Below are positions 1-8,165 of a stretch of 49,566 bases of DNA, piece by piece. A model generated the notes under the pieces. The model was not told the origin of the DNA and did no database searches. It saw only the letters and a program-made list of their open reading frames with translations. This DNA is from CAVAWX01 sp963614215 (GTDB taxonomy: Bacteria; Actinomycetota; Coriobacteriia; Coriobacteriales; QAMH01): assembly GCA_963614215.1 (NCBI GenBank), contig CAVECB010000010.1, positions 1 through 49,566 on the forward strand, given 5' to 3'. The position numbers and the translations under genes are program-made. The stretch's first letter is position 1. The number at the start of each line of letters is the position of its first letter.

Positions 1-35
1 CCGCGCCCCCCTGAAACGCAAAAACCGACTTTCGG

Positions 36-92
36 TGTCGCCCAAAGTGCCTTTTCGCACGCGAAATGCGCAATAGTGGACTTTGGGCGACA
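36..92. repeat. 13-bp perfect inverted repeat
   Basis: TGTCGCCCAAAGT at 36-48 is exactly inverted as ACTTTGGGCGACA at 80-92, with a 31-base spacer that holds a smaller palindrome (TTTCGC-AC-GCGAAA). It lies in the 331-base stretch before the first gene, where I see no other coding signal. It may be a regulatory or termination structure of a gene outside the window, or a remnant end of a mobile element. There is no T-run after it. Confidence 0.6.
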
Positions 93-331
93 GGATTGCC
101 CCCGTTTACCATCGCCCAATCCCCCCTTTTGCGCAAAATCGCCCTCGCGGCGTGCGCGGAGGCCTCGAAACGTCGCCCGATGCCGGTTTTTGCGCGGGGC
201 GCAGGCGCAGGCGCGGAGTATCATGTGCGCACGTCACGAGAAAAAGAGGTTCCCGAACGCGGTGCACGCGCAAGGCGGCGTTGCGTTCAAGACGAAGAGG
301 ACGTATCAGCGACGAGGAGGTTCGAAAGCCC

Positions 332-1969
332 ATGGCAGACGAGAGCACGGTGAAGGACGCAGCAGGCGGCACGGCACACGCGGCCGCGACAAAGGCGGCC
401 GGCGGCGCGGCGCAGGCACCGGCAACGAAGGACGCGGGCGACGCGGGCTACGCCAAGCAGCTCAAGCCCCGCCACATCTCGATGATCGCCATCGGCGGCT
501 CCATCGGCACGGGGCTGTTCCTCGGCGCGGGCGGCCGCCTGGCCCAAGGCGGCGCGGGCCTCATGTTCGCCTACGCCATCTGCGGCGTCTTCGCCTTCCT
601 TATGGTCCGCGCCCTCGGCGAGCTGTCCGTGCGCCGCCCCTCCTCGGGCGCCTTCGTCTCCTACGCGCGCGAGTTCCTCGGCGAGAAGGGTGCCTACATC
701 ACAGGCTGGCTGTTCTTTCTCGACTGGTCGACGACGGTCATGGCCGACATCACGGCGGTGGCCCTCTACATGCACTACTGGGCCATCTTCATGCCCGTGC
801 CCCAGTGGGTCATCGCGCTCGTAGCCCTCGCGCTCGTCTTCGTGCTGAACATGATGAGCGTGAAGATGTACGGCGAGGCGGAGTTTTGGTTTGCCGTCAT
901 CAAGGTGGCCACCATCATTGCCTTCATGGTCGTCGCCATCGCCTGCATCATCTTGGGCGCGCCGGTGGGCGGCTCGCACGCGGGCATCTCCAACATCACC
1001 GAGCACGGCGGCCTGTTGCCCACGGGACTGTCGGCGGTCTTCGCGCTAACGCTGGGCGTGGTTTACGCGTTCGGCGGCACCGAGATGGTGGGCGTGGCGG
1101 CTGGCGAGGCCTCCGCCGACGCGGTCAAGCGCCTCCCGCGCGCCATCAACTCGATGATCATCCGCATCTTCATCTTCTACGTGGGCTCGGTCATCCTCAT
1201 GGCGCTCGTCTTGCCCTACACGGCCTACTCCTCGGCCGAGTCGCCCTTCGTCACCTTCTTCGCTGGCCTGGGCGTGCCCTATGCCGACACCATCATCCAA
1301 ATTGTCGTGCTGACGGCGGCGCTGTCCTCACTGAACGCCGGCCTCTACGCTACGGGGCGCACACTGCGCTCCATGGCCATCGCCGGCTCCGGGCCGAAGT
1401 TCGCCGCGCGCATGAACAAGCACCAGGTGCCCTACGGCGGCATCGTCATCACCTCGGTGCTGGGCTTGGTGGGCGTACTGCTGAACGCGCTGTTGCCTGA
1501 AGATGCCTTCAACATCATCATGAATCTCGCGGGCATCGGCATCGCGGGCACTTGGACGATGATCCTGATTACGCACCTGGCTTTCCTGCGCCGGGTGAAG
1601 CGGGGCGAAGAGGAGCGGCCGGCGTTTCGCATGCCGGGGGCGCCGGTGACGAACTGGCTTGCCATCGCGTTTTTTGTCTTCGTCGTGCTGTCAAACCTCA
1701 CCGACCCGTCGGGACGCTGGACGCTTGCGCTGTTTGCTGTCGTGGTCGTCGCGATGGTGGCCGGGTGGTTTTACGTGCGCGGACGCATCAAGGGCGACCT
1801 GATGGACAAGATGCTCGACGCAGACGAAGCAGACGATATTGCGGATGGTGAAACGGGCGGCGCGTCGGATGCTGCGGATGGTGAAACGGACGGTGCACGT
1901 ACTAAGACGGACGACGCATCGGACGCGCCGGACGCATCGGACGCGCCGGATGCGGCAGACGGTAAATAG
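332..1969 (+). CDS. ansP: L-asparagine permease (APC family)
   Basis: Amino acid/proton symporter of the inner membrane, expected to import L-asparagine. After a variable Ala/Gly-rich N-terminus the protein reads RHISMIAIGGSIGTGLFLGAG, then RALGELSVRRPSSGAFVSYA and DITAVALYMHYW. These are very close to the corresponding stretches of enterobacterial AnsP, and about 12 hydrophobic segments follow. The ATG at 332 was chosen because GAGGAGG lies just upstream; the frame is open further upstream but that part does not look like permease. The C-terminal ~50 residues are a hydrophilic Asp/Ala/Gly tail with internal duplications (ADGET, SDAPDA), unusual for the family. The asparaginase gene follows after 9 bases, so the two are probably one operon for asparagine use. 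The substrate is inferred from homology and this linkage. Confidence 0.88.
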   Translation: MADESTVKDAAGGTAHAAATKAAGGAAQAPATKDAGDAGYAKQLKPRHISMIAIGGSIGTGLFLGAGGRLAQGGAGLMFAYAICGVFAFLMVRALGELSVRRPSSGAFVSYAREFLGEKGAYITGWLFFLDWSTTVMADITAVALYMHYWAIFMPVPQWVIALVALALVFVLNMMSVKMYGEAEFWFAVIKVATIIAFMVVAIACIILGAPVGGSHAGISNITEHGGLLPTGLSAVFALTLGVVYAFGGTEMVGVAAGEASADAVKRLPRAINSMIIRIFIFYVGSVILMALVLPYTAYSSAESPFVTFFAGLGVPYADTIIQIVVLTAALSSLNAGLYATGRTLRSMAIAGSGPKFAARMNKHQVPYGGIVITSVLGLVGVLLNALLPEDAFNIIMNLAGIGIAGTWTMILITHLAFLRRVKRGEEERPAFRMPGAPVTNWLAIAFFVFVVLSNLTDPSGRWTLALFAVVVVAMVAGWFYVRGRIKGDLMDKMLDADEADDIADGETGGASDAADGETDGARTKTDDASDAPDASDAPDAADGK

Positions 1970-1978
1970 GGGGGCGCC

Positions 1979-2983
1979 ATGCGCATACACATCACCTATG
2001 CGGGCGGCACCATCGGCATGGTCGACTCGCCGCAAGGCCTCGTGCCAGGCGCGGACCTGAAGAGCTGGCTGTTTCGCCTGCTGGCCGACACGCAGATCGA
2101 CCCCGAGCAGGTCAGCTTCACCGAGCTGTCGCCGCTCATCGACTCCTCGAACGCAACGCCGGCGAACTGGCAGGCCATGGTCGACGACCTGCAGGCCAAC
2201 CGCGACGCCGCCGATGCCTTCGTCGTCTTGCACGGCACCGACACCATGGCCTACTCGGCGGCCGCGCTCAGCTACGCGCTGTGCGGCTTCGGCAAGCCCG
2301 TCATCTTGACCGGCTCGCAGCTGCCCTTGGGGCTAATTGAAAGCGACGCGACCCCCAACGTCACGGGTGCCATCAACGCGGCGGCTTCGGGGCGCGCGAG
2401 CGGGGTGACGCTTTTCTTCGGCCACCATCTCTTCCACGGCGCGCGCGTGACGAAGAACTCGTCGTGGGCGTTCGAGGCCTTCGGCTCGCCGGCCACCGCG
2501 CCCGTCGCCTTGACCGGCGCGCCCTGGCGTTGGTTTCCCGCCAAACGCCCCGGCTGCGGCTGGGACAACCCGCAGCCCTACCGCGTGTGCGACGTGGCCG
2601 TCATCGACATGGCGCCCGGCATCAGCGCCGCACGGCTGTCTGCCATGCTCGACCCCCTGCCCGAGGCCGTGGTCTTGCGCGCGTACGGCGTGGGTAACAT
2701 CCCGGCCGACGAGCCAGGGCTGGTGGACGTGTTCGCGGATGCGATTGCGGGCGGCTGCCCCGTCGTCATCACCTCGCAATGCCAGCAAAACGTCGTGCTG
2801 GCCGGGCACTACGAGGCGGGAGACGCCATCATGCGGGCGGGCGCGGCCAGCGCCGTGGACATGACGTTGGAGGCCGCCTACGCCAAGCTCGTCTTCTTGC
2901 TCTCGCAGGGGCTGGGAGGCGGCGAGGTGGCGCGCTGGATGGGCGTGTCCATTGCAGGCGAGCTGACCGAGCCGGGCGACTGA
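1979..2983 (+). CDS. ansA: Type I (cytoplasmic) L-asparaginase
   Basis: Hydrolyses L-asparagine to L-aspartate and ammonia in the cytoplasm. At 334 residues it has the family length. Thr11 in YAGGTIG and the HGTDTM motif (His85-Met90) are the two signature catalytic threonine regions. AYGVGN and the C-terminal LLSQGLGG region also match bacterial AnsA. There is no signal peptide, which fits type I rather than periplasmic type II. A G-rich Shine-Dalgarno sits between the permease stop and the ATG. With ansP and the downstream gdhA and glnN this gives a local theme of amino-nitrogen metabolism. It converges on the protease gene at 3134, and I see no convincing terminator between them. Confidence 0.93.
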   Translation: MRIHITYAGGTIGMVDSPQGLVPGADLKSWLFRLLADTQIDPEQVSFTELSPLIDSSNATPANWQAMVDDLQANRDAADAFVVLHGTDTMAYSAAALSYALCGFGKPVILTGSQLPLGLIESDATPNVTGAINAAASGRASGVTLFFGHHLFHGARVTKNSSWAFEAFGSPATAPVALTGAPWRWFPAKRPGCGWDNPQPYRVCDVAVIDMAPGISAARLSAMLDPLPEAVVLRAYGVGNIPADEPGLVDVFADAIAGGCPVVITSQCQQNVVLAGHYEAGDAIMRAGAASAVDMTLEAAYAKLVFLLSQGLGGGEVARWMGVSIAGELTEPGD

Positions 2984-3133
2984 GGTCGGCGACTAAGCTG
3001 GGCGACCAAAGCGGGGAAGCGGCGCGGCCAATCTTTAGGGGGCGGCGCGGCAGGGCCTGAGCTCGTGGCACGACTGACCTTGAGCGCGGCGCGGCCGGGT
3101 CGAACCGCCGTGCGGTGGCTGTTTCCCCGTGCG

Positions 3134-6100
3134 TTAGCTGCCCAGTAGATCCACCAGCTCGAAGTCGGAGGCGCTGCCTTCCAAAATTTTTCTGTTGCCG
3201 AACACGCACATGTGCCTGTTCTCGTTTGCGGCCGCGACGTCGGCTGCCAGCGCGCGCAATCCTTCCGCCGTCGTCTCGAGCGCCTCGCGCCGCGTCGTCT
3301 GCCGCAGCCCCTTCGGCGCATGCGTGAACCATTCGCCGTCTTGGCGGGCGATGAGGGCGCGGGGCTTTACCGGCGCGTCGATGCCCGCCACGGTGGCCAC
3401 GAGCAGCCCTTCCAGCGTGGCGGCATCAGGTGCGAAGTCCGCGAGCCACTTCGCGCTGCCTTCGATGCGCTCCAGCGAGGCATCCAGATGCGGGTCGCGG
3501 AAGGTGTAAAACGACATGTCGCCCGCGCGGGAAGCCGAAAACCCCACGCCGTAGGCACCCCCCTTCACCCGCACCTCGTTCCATAGGTAGTCAAAGCTCA
3601 ACGCCCGCGACGCGACAGACCATGCGCCCGTCCAGGGTCGCGCACCCGCCAGCAGGCGCCTGTCGTAGCCGCAGGCGGCAAAGCACACGTCGCCCGGCAC
3701 GATGAAGGCTTCGTCGCGTTCGCGCAAGGCGGGCAGCTCCAAGCGCCGTGTTGCACCGCGCGAACCAAAGCCAGACCCACCAAGCTGCCATGCGTCCCAA
3801 GCGGCGTCGCTTCCGGCAAAGCTTGCCACGCACCCGTCGTCGCAGAACAGCTCGGCGGCCACACGGGCGAGCTGCTCGGTAAGTTTTGCGCTGCGTTCGT
3901 CGAAGTGCTCGATCGCGTCGCGCACCCACAGGTAGTAGTCCACGCCGCCCATCTGCTCGCTCACGAGGGCGCCCGGCGCGTAGTAGCTGCGCATGCGCCC
4001 GCGCGCATAGGTGTGGCCGGCAGCCGAAAATCCCTGCTCCATGTAGATCTTGGTTTGCTGCAAGGTCTCCAGCACCCGCTCGGTGTCGGTGAAGTCGCTT
4101 TCCAGGCATATCTCGCGCACGAGATCTGTGCAGGCGCCGACGTTGGCCTCTAGGGCGTGCGCGGACACTTTCACCCGCGCATCGAAGCCGTTGATGTCGG
4201 CCGGGTCCTCGTAGACGCACGAACGCGCCGAGAAGTGCCCGAGCCGCGACTGCACCAGCGTGTCGATCTCGGCGGCGCTGTGGTGCGCGGTGCCCAGGCG
4301 CCCGAGCAGCGCGATCGCAAGGCGCGCGGCCGGCAGGTCCTCAAACGCGATGCGGTGCAGGTCGAAATAGCGGTTCGTGTAGACGATACCCCGCGTGTCC
4401 AGCTCGTGGCGCAGGCAGGGCAGGCCGCAGGTCTCGTCGAGGTGCCAGGCGGGCTCGGCAGGGGCGTCGTCGATGTCGGACGTGGTCAGGCGCGGCAGCT
4501 TCGCGCTGTCTTCGGGCGCATCGGGCGCCTCCTGCACGCGGCGCAGGTGCTCTACGTCCTCGCGCAGTTTTGCGCGTGCGGCCTCGTCCATGTCGGCGAG
4601 CTTTTCTGCCAGCGCGCCCGCCGCCTCGCCGGATTCCTCGACAGGCCGCAGCTCCACATGCGCCATGTGGTCGTTTTCCAAGAACAGCTCGCGCAGCAGC
4701 GTCTCGTAGTAATCGCTGTCCAGCCCCTCGCGCAGGCGTGCCAGGCACTCCTCGTAGCGCACGCGCGCGACTGCCAGCCCGTCGTCGTAGGTCCACGTGG
4801 ACAGGGCGGTCAGACCCAAGGCCACGCCCGTGGGATAGCCGAAATCCGCCTCGCGCAGGCCGAATTCCTCGTGGTCGAGTGCGGCGGCGACCAGCGCGTG
4901 GTCGAGTCCTTCGTCGAGCAGCTTTTCTGCGTGGCTCCTAAACGCCGGCCACAACCTCTGCGCGGCGCCTTCGTGCAGGCCGCGCGCCACGACGCACACG
5001 AAGGGCTGGGCCAGCGGGGTCTCGACCGCCGCGTCGATGTCGTCGGCGATTCCATCGTCGAGCAGGGCGCGGCGAAGCGGCGCCTCGTTGCTGCCGAGCA
5101 GCGCGTCCACAAGCACGCCGGCTGCGGCCACGCGCTCCACGTCCGCGGCCGCCCCGACGCAAAATCCTAGCCCGAGGCAGGCGTTGTCGGGTGCGGTGGG
5201 CATCTCGACCACCTTGTCCATACAAACGACGGGCGTCTGCAGGCCGATTGTGCGCGCTGCAAGCGCAGGTTCGCCGGTTGCCGTGCGCTTCGCGTCTGCC
5301 GCTTTTTGTTCTGCGGCCACGGGGGCGAGGTAGCGCTCGTCGAGCCAGGCCAGCATCGCATCTATGTCGAGGTCGCCGTAGAGCACGATGCGCGCGTTGT
5401 CGGTGCGGTAGTGGCGGCGGTGCTCGTCGAGGAAGGCCTCGCGCGTCAAAGACGGGATGGCCGCAGGTGTGCCGCCCGACTCGAAACGGTACGCGGTGTC
5501 GGGAAAGAGCGCGGCTTGCAGCGCGTCAAACATCACCGCATCCGGGTCCGAAAGCGCGCCTTTCATCTCGTTGAAGACGACACCGTTGTGCACGAGGGTC
5601 GCGCCGTTGCCGCCCACGCCTTTATCGCCTGCGCCGTTGCCGCCCGCCTCGCCGGCGCCGCTGCTGCCTTCACCGCCCGCGCCGTCTGCGCCGCGACCGT
5701 CGCTTGCCTCGCCGCAGCCCGTTTCACCGCCTTCGTGCAGCTCGTAATGCCAGCCTTCCTGCGCGAATATCTCCGGCTTGCTATAGATTGCCGGGTGAAA
5801 GACCGCGTCCATGTAGACGTCCATCAGATTCAACAGGTCCTTCTCGTTGGTCGAGGCCACGGGATAGACCGTCTTGTCGGGGTAGGTCATCGCGTTTAGG
5901 AAGGTCTGCATCGAGCTTTTCAGCAGGTCCACGAACGGCTCTTTCACGGGAAACTTCTCCGACCCACACAAGACGGAGTGCTCCAGGATATGAAAGACGC
6001 CCGTGTCGTCTTGGGGCGGCGTGGCAAACGAGATGGCGAAAGCCCGCTCGAAATCCGCGCACGACAGCCACAGCAGGCGCGCACCGGAAACCCCGTGCTC

Positions 6101-6196
6101 CATCACCCATCCGCAGCCGTCTATCTCGGGCAGCTCCTCGCGCCCGACCACGCGAAATCCGTGCAGTTGCATGCCTTCTTGAAGTTGTGTGCCCAC
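3134..6196 (-). CDS. PreP/Cym1-type M16C zinc metalloprotease
   Basis: Large insulinase-family peptidase (about 1020 residues) of the presequence protease subfamily, which degrades short peptides inside a closed chamber. The inverted zinc motif HILEH (residues 69-73) is followed by VKEPFVDLLKSSMQTFLNAMTYPDKT, typical of M16C, and by VFNEMKG. Four homologous domains are implied by the length. The start is a GTG with AGAAAGG eight bases upstream; an in-frame ATG at 6172 has only a one-base spacing to its purine run and is less likely. An insertion rich in Gly, Ala and Glu (about residues 155-199) interrupts the first domain and is probably a surface loop. The gene is divergent from gdhA and has no obvious operon partner. 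Confidence 0.9.
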   Translation of the reverse strand: MGTQLQEGMQLHGFRVVGREELPEIDGCGWVMEHGVSGARLLWLSCADFERAFAISFATPPQDDTGVFHILEHSVLCGSEKFPVKEPFVDLLKSSMQTFLNAMTYPDKTVYPVASTNEKDLLNLMDVYMDAVFHPAIYSKPEIFAQEGWHYELHEGGETGCGEASDGRGADGAGGEGSSGAGEAGGNGAGDKGVGGNGATLVHNGVVFNEMKGALSDPDAVMFDALQAALFPDTAYRFESGGTPAAIPSLTREAFLDEHRRHYRTDNARIVLYGDLDIDAMLAWLDERYLAPVAAEQKAADAKRTATGEPALAARTIGLQTPVVCMDKVVEMPTAPDNACLGLGFCVGAAADVERVAAAGVLVDALLGSNEAPLRRALLDDGIADDIDAAVETPLAQPFVCVVARGLHEGAAQRLWPAFRSHAEKLLDEGLDHALVAAALDHEEFGLREADFGYPTGVALGLTALSTWTYDDGLAVARVRYEECLARLREGLDSDYYETLLRELFLENDHMAHVELRPVEESGEAAGALAEKLADMDEAARAKLREDVEHLRRVQEAPDAPEDSAKLPRLTTSDIDDAPAEPAWHLDETCGLPCLRHELDTRGIVYTNRYFDLHRIAFEDLPAARLAIALLGRLGTAHHSAAEIDTLVQSRLGHFSARSCVYEDPADINGFDARVKVSAHALEANVGACTDLVREICLESDFTDTERVLETLQQTKIYMEQGFSAAGHTYARGRMRSYYAPGALVSEQMGGVDYYLWVRDAIEHFDERSAKLTEQLARVAAELFCDDGCVASFAGSDAAWDAWQLGGSGFGSRGATRRLELPALRERDEAFIVPGDVCFAACGYDRRLLAGARPWTGAWSVASRALSFDYLWNEVRVKGGAYGVGFSASRAGDMSFYTFRDPHLDASLERIEGSAKWLADFAPDAATLEGLLVATVAGIDAPVKPRALIARQDGEWFTHAPKGLRQTTRREALETTAEGLRALAADVAAANENRHMCVFGNRKILEGSASDFELVDLLGS

Positions 6197-6322
6197 GCGA
6201 TGCGCCTTTCTGCCGTCTCGGCCGCCTGCGGCCTGCGAAACCGTGCGCACGACTATACGCCACTCGGGCTTTTTTGCGCCCCCGGGCGGCGAGGCGAATG
6301 TTTCTGTCGTGTGTCGATTCTG

Positions 6323-6351
6323 TTTCAGATGTGTTGCAAGTCCTCTATACT
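6323..6351 (+). promoter_or_regulatory. Candidate promoter of gdhA
   Basis: TATACT at 6346-6351 lies 17 bases after TTTCAG (6323-6328). The -10 is good but the -35 is weak. It sits about 100 bases before the gdhA start, in the intergenic region divergent from the protease. Confidence 0.4.
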
Positions 6352-6450
6352 GCGACAAACGGGGTCCGCCCCGCACGGCGTGCATGCAGGGGATTTTGCA
6401 TGCGCGCTTCGCGCGGCGCCCCTTCACCACACAAACCGGGGAGGTAGAAG

Positions 6451-7782
6451 ATGTCGTATGTGGACAACGTGCTCGAGCAGGTGAAGGCCAAAGACCCGCA
6501 CCAGCCGGAGTTCATCCAGGCCGTCACCGAGGTGCTGGAAAGCCTGCGGCCGGTCGTGGAGGCCGACGCGCGCTATGCCGACGCGGCCTTGCTCGAACGC
6601 ATCGTCGAGCCGGAGCGCATCGTGCAGTTTCGCGTGCCGTGGGCAGACGACGCCGGGCGCGTTCACGTGAACCGCGGCTACCGCGTGCAATTCAACAGCG
6701 CCATCGGCCCCTACAAGGGCGGCCTGCGCCTGCACCCGAGCGTGAATTTGTCCATCGTCAAGTTTTTGGGCTTCGAGCAAATTTTCAAAAACGCGCTCAC
6801 CACTCTGCCCATCGGCGGCGGCAAGGGCGGCTCGGATTTCGACCCGAAGGGCAAATCCGACATGGAGGTCATGCGCTTTTGCCAGTCGTTCATGACCGAG
6901 CTGTTTCGCCACATCGGACCTGACACCGACGTGCCGGCAGGCGACATCGGCACGGGTGCGCGCGAGGTGGGATACATGTTCGGCCAGTACAAGCGCCTGG
7001 TGAACCGCTACGAGGGCGTCCTCACGGGCAAGGGCATCAGCTTCGGCGGCTCGCTTGCGCGCACCGAGGCCACGGGGTATGGCCTGGTCTATCTGGTGCA
7101 GGAGTACCTGAAGACGAAAGGCGATGCCTTCGAGGGCAAGACGGTGTGCATCTCGGGCGCGGGCAACGTGGCCATCTACGCCGCCGAAAAGGCCCAGGCG
7201 CTGGGCGCGAAGGTCGTTACCATGAGCGATTCGAGCGGCTGGGTCTACGACGCTGGCGGCATCGACTTGGCACTGGTAAAGGAGATAAAAGAGGTACGGC
7301 GCGGGCGTATCGCCGAGTACGCCGAGGCGCGCAGCGGCGCCGAATACCATGAGGGGCGCGGCGTGTGGGGTGTTGAATGCGACATCGCACTGCCGTGCGC
7401 GACCCAAAACGAGCTGGATGTGGACGACGCGAAAGAGCTGTTGAAAAACGGCTGCACGGTGCTGGGCGAGGGCGCGAACATGCCCACGACCGCTGAGGCG
7501 GTGCGCTGCCTGCAAGACGGCGGCGTGGCGCTTTTTCCGGGCAAGGCGGCAAATGCCGGCGGCGTGGCCACGAGCGCGCTGGAGATGAGCCAGAACTCCG
7601 AGCGTCTGTCGTGGACCTTCGAGGAAGTGGACGCGCGGCTCGAGGGCATTATGCAGGGCATATTCCATGCGGCAGACGATGCGGCGGCCGCCTACGGGCG
7701 CGTGGGCGACTATGTGGCCGGTGCCAACATCGCGGGCTTTCTGAAGGTGGCCGACGCTATGTTGGCCCAAGGGCTCGTGTAG
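6451..7782 (+). CDS. gdhA: Glutamate dehydrogenase, NADP-type
   Basis: Interconverts 2-oxoglutarate plus ammonia and L-glutamate. The 443-residue length and the sequence GPYKGGLRLHPSVNLS followed by PIGGGKGGSDFDPKGKS are those of the hexameric bacterial enzyme; the lysines in these two motifs bind substrate and act in catalysis. DVPAGDIGTGAREVGYMFGQ and a Rossmann fold with the glycine-rich GAGNVA loop follow. GGGGAGG lies at ideal distance from the ATG. Cofactor preference is inferred from family resemblance. The gene stands alone as a transcription unit, with a strong hairpin just after it. Confidence 0.95.
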   Translation: MSYVDNVLEQVKAKDPHQPEFIQAVTEVLESLRPVVEADARYADAALLERIVEPERIVQFRVPWADDAGRVHVNRGYRVQFNSAIGPYKGGLRLHPSVNLSIVKFLGFEQIFKNALTTLPIGGGKGGSDFDPKGKSDMEVMRFCQSFMTELFRHIGPDTDVPAGDIGTGAREVGYMFGQYKRLVNRYEGVLTGKGISFGGSLARTEATGYGLVYLVQEYLKTKGDAFEGKTVCISGAGNVAIYAAEKAQALGAKVVTMSDSSGWVYDAGGIDLALVKEIKEVRRGRIAEYAEARSGAEYHEGRGVWGVECDIALPCATQNELDVDDAKELLKNGCTVLGEGANMPTTAEAVRCLQDGGVALFPGKAANAGGVATSALEMSQNSERLSWTFEEVDARLEGIMQGIFHAADDAAAAYGRVGDYVAGANIAGFLKVADAMLAQGLV

Positions 7783-7801
7783 AACTTCTCCTTTCCGCTA
7801 A

Positions 7802-7837
7802 GCGTGCCCCCGTCCATGCGCTAGGATGGGGGCGCGC
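7802..7837 (+). terminator. 14-bp hairpin after gdhA
   Basis: Arms 7802-7815 and 7824-7837 pair over 14 positions (two G-U pairs) around an 8-base loop. It lies 20 bases after the gdhA stop. No T-run follows, so it could be a 3'-end stabilising structure rather than a classical terminator. Its distal arm overlaps the TAGGAT box of the next locus. Confidence 0.5.
7822..7827 (+). promoter_or_regulatory. Putative -10 box of small-peptide locus A
   Basis: GCTAGGATG is shared with the second copy of this locus at 14120-14125, at a similar distance from the peptide start. TAGGAT would place the transcript start near 7834. No clear -35 is visible in either copy. Confidence 0.45.
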
Positions 7838-7893
7838 TTGGCGAGGTCCGCGTGCGGGCGAAGCCCCTTTCATGTAGAAGGGAGGTGGAGCCT

Positions 7894-8091
7894 ATGTGTG
7901 AAATCCTGTTTCTTGCGGCAGCGATAGCCAACATAGCCGAGCTTGCGCTCGAGCTGTGGCGGGAATATAAGCATATGCGGATGGAGAAGGGAGATAAAGA
8001 GGGGGGGCCAGTAGCCGCTAGCCCCCTAATTCAACCCGGCTTCGCCCGCCACCGTTTCAACTTCCGGGCTTTGCCAGCGCACCCATTGTAG
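7894..8091 (+). CDS. Small hydrophobic peptide, candidate type I toxin (copy A)
   Basis: The peptide begins MCEILFLAAAIANIAELALE and goes on to a charged segment ending near MRMEKGDKE. One hydrophobic helix plus a basic tail is typical of type I toxins. It aligns without gaps to the 35-residue peptide at 13951-14058, with about 17 of 35 residues identical. The ribosome site AAGGGAGG can pair with CCCTT just upstream. Where copy B has its stop codon, copy A reads on through a G7 run and a hairpin to 65 residues. One G fewer or one more in the run would give a stop within a few codons, so the long tail may be an indel, a sequencing error or a slippage switch. I do not recognise the family by name. 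Confidence 0.6.
   Translation: MCEILFLAAAIANIAELALELWREYKHMRMEKGDKEGGPVAASPLIQPGFARHRFNFRALPAHPL
7990..8078 (-). ncRNA. Candidate antisense RNA of locus A
   Basis: A minus-strand promoter at 8113-8085 would start a ~90-base RNA near 8078, running toward the 3' part of the peptide gene. It ends at the GC-rich hairpin formed by 7998-8024, with CTCTTTATC beyond it. The first part (CGCTGGCAAAGCCCG), the GCGGGCGRAGC stretch and the hairpin are conserved in the RNA of locus B at 13875-13956. The ends are estimates. Confidence 0.55.
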
Positions 8092-8113
8092 CAACGGCTG
8101 CGCATACCGTCAA
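8085..8113 (-). promoter_or_regulatory. Sigma70-type promoter of antisense RNA A
   Basis: On the minus strand TTGACG (8113-8108), a 17-base spacer and TACAAT (8090-8085) form one of the best-matching promoters in the window. It points away from the ATPase gene and into the small-peptide gene. Confidence 0.65.
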
Positions 8114-8165
8114 TTTGCCACGCGCGCGTGCGGGCGGTGTGCGCGGGCGAGGAGAGGATGTGGAA

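Noticed and set aside
4157..5170. Open frame on the plus strand inside the M16C protease gene
   Set aside because: It is antisense to a conserved metalloprotease and shows no family motif or start signal.
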